64,000 bases of DNA from Antennarius striatus. Taxonomy: Eukaryota; Chordata; Actinopteri; Lophiiformes; Antennariidae. Below are positions 61,401 through 64,000 of the stretch, in pieces. The translations under genes were made by a program, and so were the position numbers. The notes beneath the pieces are model-generated. The model did not search any database. It saw only the letters and a list, made by a program, of their open reading frames with translations, and was not told where the DNA came from. The stretch covers positions 18,094,001 through 18,158,000 of the forward strand of contig NC_090787.1 of NCBI RefSeq assembly GCF_040054535.1, written 5' to 3'. How positions within the stretch are numbered: position 1 is the first letter of the stretch; every line of letters starts with the position of its first letter.

Positions 61401-63307
61401 TTTGAAGTAATCTTGACCATCTTAAACCTTTTTAAAATATGTTTATTCCTCTGTTTTTCACATAACTCGTTATATATTTTTGCTAGCATCCAACAGCATA
61501 TTTAAGTGCAAATACAAACCTTCCCAATTCCATCAAAACTATAAACAACTGCGAAATCTGGTTCTCACAGACAGGAAGCCCTCTAAATAAGACTACTGTA
61601 ATTTTAATATTATTAAGTTTGGTTTGAGTTTGCACATTTCCTCCTGAGGACAGAAAGCAGAAAGATGCCAACTGATTATTTGTAGTTTAAAATAAACACT
61701 AATTTAGGATACATCGCCCTGAGATTCAGTGAAAACTATTCATTGTGGAGTTTCTGCTTTTGCATATCTTATATTCAGGAGCCTTTCCCCTGTTTGACTT
61801 CTAGTTAAAGTAAGAAAACATAAATATAGCAGTGAAGAGTGCTGAGGTAGACCACAGTAGGTTATCTCACCGCTTTCTAATTTTCCCTTGACTTCCTCTG
61901 ACATCATCTATGCCCTGAATTAGATAAGATTCAAAGCAAACACTAATGGGTATTGTGTGCTCCTAAAGCCATAACAGATAGAAATGAGAAAACACTGAGA
62001 AGATATTAGTCTAAAGGCTGCAAATAACAGCAGCACTCTGAGAAGCTGATACAACTACGAGCTCAGCTGTGTTCAGATAAAAGGGAATAAATGTCTGTAT
62101 CTGTCATATCACATTCATAGCAAGAATTGGTGAGAAAAAAACAATCTATACACAAGTGATTTCATACAGCTTGCTTTGAGCTTCGCTGCATTGCTCATCT
62201 GCTCACTGGCTGTCTGACAAGTCTTTATTTGTAGTAGGAGAATGAACACTGCAGGTCATGATGAAAGCCCCTTCAGATAATATCCAGCACACTTTAAATC
62301 AGTATTAGTCAGAGAGACGCCACCCAGGTGCATTATGGTCATTTTGTGTCCTTTTTTCTTTTTATGATTTATACCTATATTAGGAGTGAAATAACTCCTA
62401 ATTTCTGAAATGCACAGTCTGACCATTAGCCAGAAGGTATCCAACATTAACACAGGGACATATAGCAGTAAAGAGTCACAGCTATGCAGGGAATCCATGG
62501 CATAATCACAGCAATGACTGTTCCCATTATGGAACAAGCAGTGAGGCAATCATGTAGGCTGGAGAGCTATAGAAATCCTGGCTTGGCAAACATCTAACAT
62601 CTGTTTGACTCTTTTGTGACAGATGTCTGCCTCTACTGGGCTTGTTTACAGGTTGAAGCTTGATTAGATAACTAGGTCAAAAACTTATCCTTTACAGCAA
62701 ACAGCCTTTCATTTTTGGACATGTCTCTAATTTATATTTGGAAGTAAAATATATAACATGTATTGTATTGGTTACCAGGGATACAGTTGAATATTTAAAG
62801 GGTTATTATCTACCTTAAAATCTTGTCATTCAAACACTTGACTGAAATGCGAATGTATCAACGCATTGACGATGCTGTTTGTGATAGAAATGCGGAGACA
62901 AGTGTCAATTCGGCTGAAATCCACAGCTTGAGCCTCCGGCTGAGCTTAGGCTGCAGATTCTGGCAGGCATCAGTGGAGTTATTTTGATACTGGGGGAGCA
63001 TCATGCTCAAGAGCAATTTTTTGAAATATATTTAGATGTCTTTTTTACACGTTACTGCAGCTGCAGTCCTGCAAAAGGCATGTGAGCATGCATTTCCACA
63101 CTCACAGTTTCCATATCAATGTTTCATAATCTGTTCGCTCTCAAAAACACTCATTCATTTGATGGCATCGTGACCAGGAAACATAAAACCTGAAACTAAT
63201 GTAACTGGCAAGAAAGCCATAATAAATACACAATCTGCTTTTTTTTGGGTTGATATTTATGGAAAACATTGAAACCTGTTACAAAGCAGAGTCTCAAAAA
63301 GATAATA
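61401..63307. other. non-coding sequence, no gene or known repeat
   Basis: No coding signal. The stretch 61830-62300 is free of simple repeats and evenly composed, and may be an old conserved region, which I cannot test here. Confidence 0.35.
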
Positions 63308-63810
63308 CAGTAGTGCCTTCAGATATGAGTTTAATTTGCTTCTTGACTGGGCTTGTAGGTCAAAGAACTTGCAACTCAAACAAATTTTCCCCATTTAACA
63401 CTACAAAAATAATTTTAACTGATTACAGCCTTGTAGAAAACCCCTAAACCGCTCAAAATTATCACAGAAAAAATACTTTATTAATCAGCCCATAGAAATT
63501 TATACTTTACCTTTTTATATTAATATGTTATGTAAAAAATGTAAAGTACGAAAGAAAAGCAAAAGCCACAAGCACATGAACTATAAATTGAAAGAGAATG
63601 AGATGTAGTCTCAGCTGACGTATCCATCCACCAACTCGAACGAAAGAACCAGATTTGGATACATCAGCTGAGACCAGCTAGTGGTGATGTCCAGAAGCAT
63701 AGCTTGTATCTTGAAGATTCGCTTGTATGTCGAACAAAAATTTGGACAGAACGACTGCTCATGTCTTAAAAAACTTACCTGTCGAGTAGCTTGTACTCGA
63801 GGTACTACTG
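63308..63810. mobile_element. Tigger-like non-autonomous transposon with TA duplication
   Basis: Ends CAGTAGTGCCTTCAGATATG and, reverse-complemented, CAGTAGTACCTCGAGTACAA. TA on both sides (63306-63307 and 63811-63812). No transposase seen. Related in style to the CAGTGGTACC family but a distinct family. Confidence 0.82.
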
Positions 63811-63812
63811 TA

Positions 63813-64000
63813 AATGGACTGGAATATATAGGTGATTTGGAATGAAATATGGTGCTTGGGAAGGGAATAGATAAATACTGTAAGTTCTCTGAAAGAAATA
63901 TGTGATTTTGAAGGGCTTTCACTCCTGGTTTTATATCAAAAATTTTAAAGTTGGTATTGATTTCAAATGTGGTACAATACCAGTACCAGATTTGAAAACT
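63813..64000. other. window end, nothing seen
   Basis: AT-rich intergenic sequence with no recognised feature. Confidence 0.3.

Overview
This is a nuclear genome window from a teleost fish. It holds intron-containing vertebrate genes with GT-AG splice sites, a strongly conserved vertebrate gene neighbourhood, and typical fish repeats (Tc1, hAT, Tigger-like elements, RTE-type LINEs and tRNA-headed SINEs). Five protein genes are supported, in the order mycbp2 (+, C-terminal half only), fbxl3 (+), cln5 (-), an ES1/GATD3-type gene (+) and kctd12 (+). The mycbp2-fbxl3-cln5-kctd12 block is the one I recall from human chromosome 13q22, so this is conserved synteny. The ES1 gene lies between cln5 and kctd12 here.

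Layout. 1-24.6 kb: 38 coding exons of mycbp2, about 2,379 codons, from the end of the filamin repeat through two SH3-like repeats, a Ser/Pro-rich linker, the DOC domain, the RING finger and the C-terminal tandem-cysteine ubiquitin ligase module. Its introns carry several non-autonomous DNA transposons, a decayed Tc1 element and a LINE tail. 25-31.2 kb: a repeat island, with an RTE LINE inserted in another LINE, then a Tigger-derived element. 31.5-36.5 kb: fbxl3, with a non-coding first exon and four coding exons. 41.2-44.1 kb: cln5 on the minus strand, four exons, with a Tc1 transposase fragment in intron 2. 45.1-47.9 kb: the ES1-like gene, head to head with cln5. 50.6-52.1 kb: kctd12, a single coding exon. 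52.1-64 kb: no gene seen. This part holds a 4-kb Tigger element with LINE and SINE insertions nested inside it, another RTE fragment with a perfect target-site duplication, a 68-bp palindrome, and a diverged pair of non-coding segments about 1 kb apart.

The genes do not form one pathway. mycbp2 and fbxl3 both encode ubiquitin-ligase components (an RCR-type E3 for neuronal and axon targets; the SCF receptor for cryptochromes in the clock). cln5 is a lysosomal enzyme, ES1 a mitochondrial DJ-1/PfpI-like protein, and kctd12 a GABA-B receptor auxiliary subunit. Two TCACGTGA palindromes lie just upstream of cln5 and look like TFEB/CLEAR sites. I found no convincing new gene system. The best leads are the internal SH3-like duplication in mycbp2 with a shared intron position, the cln5/ES1 shared promoter interval, the nested transposon stack, the long palindromes, and the duplicated non-coding segment downstream of kctd12.
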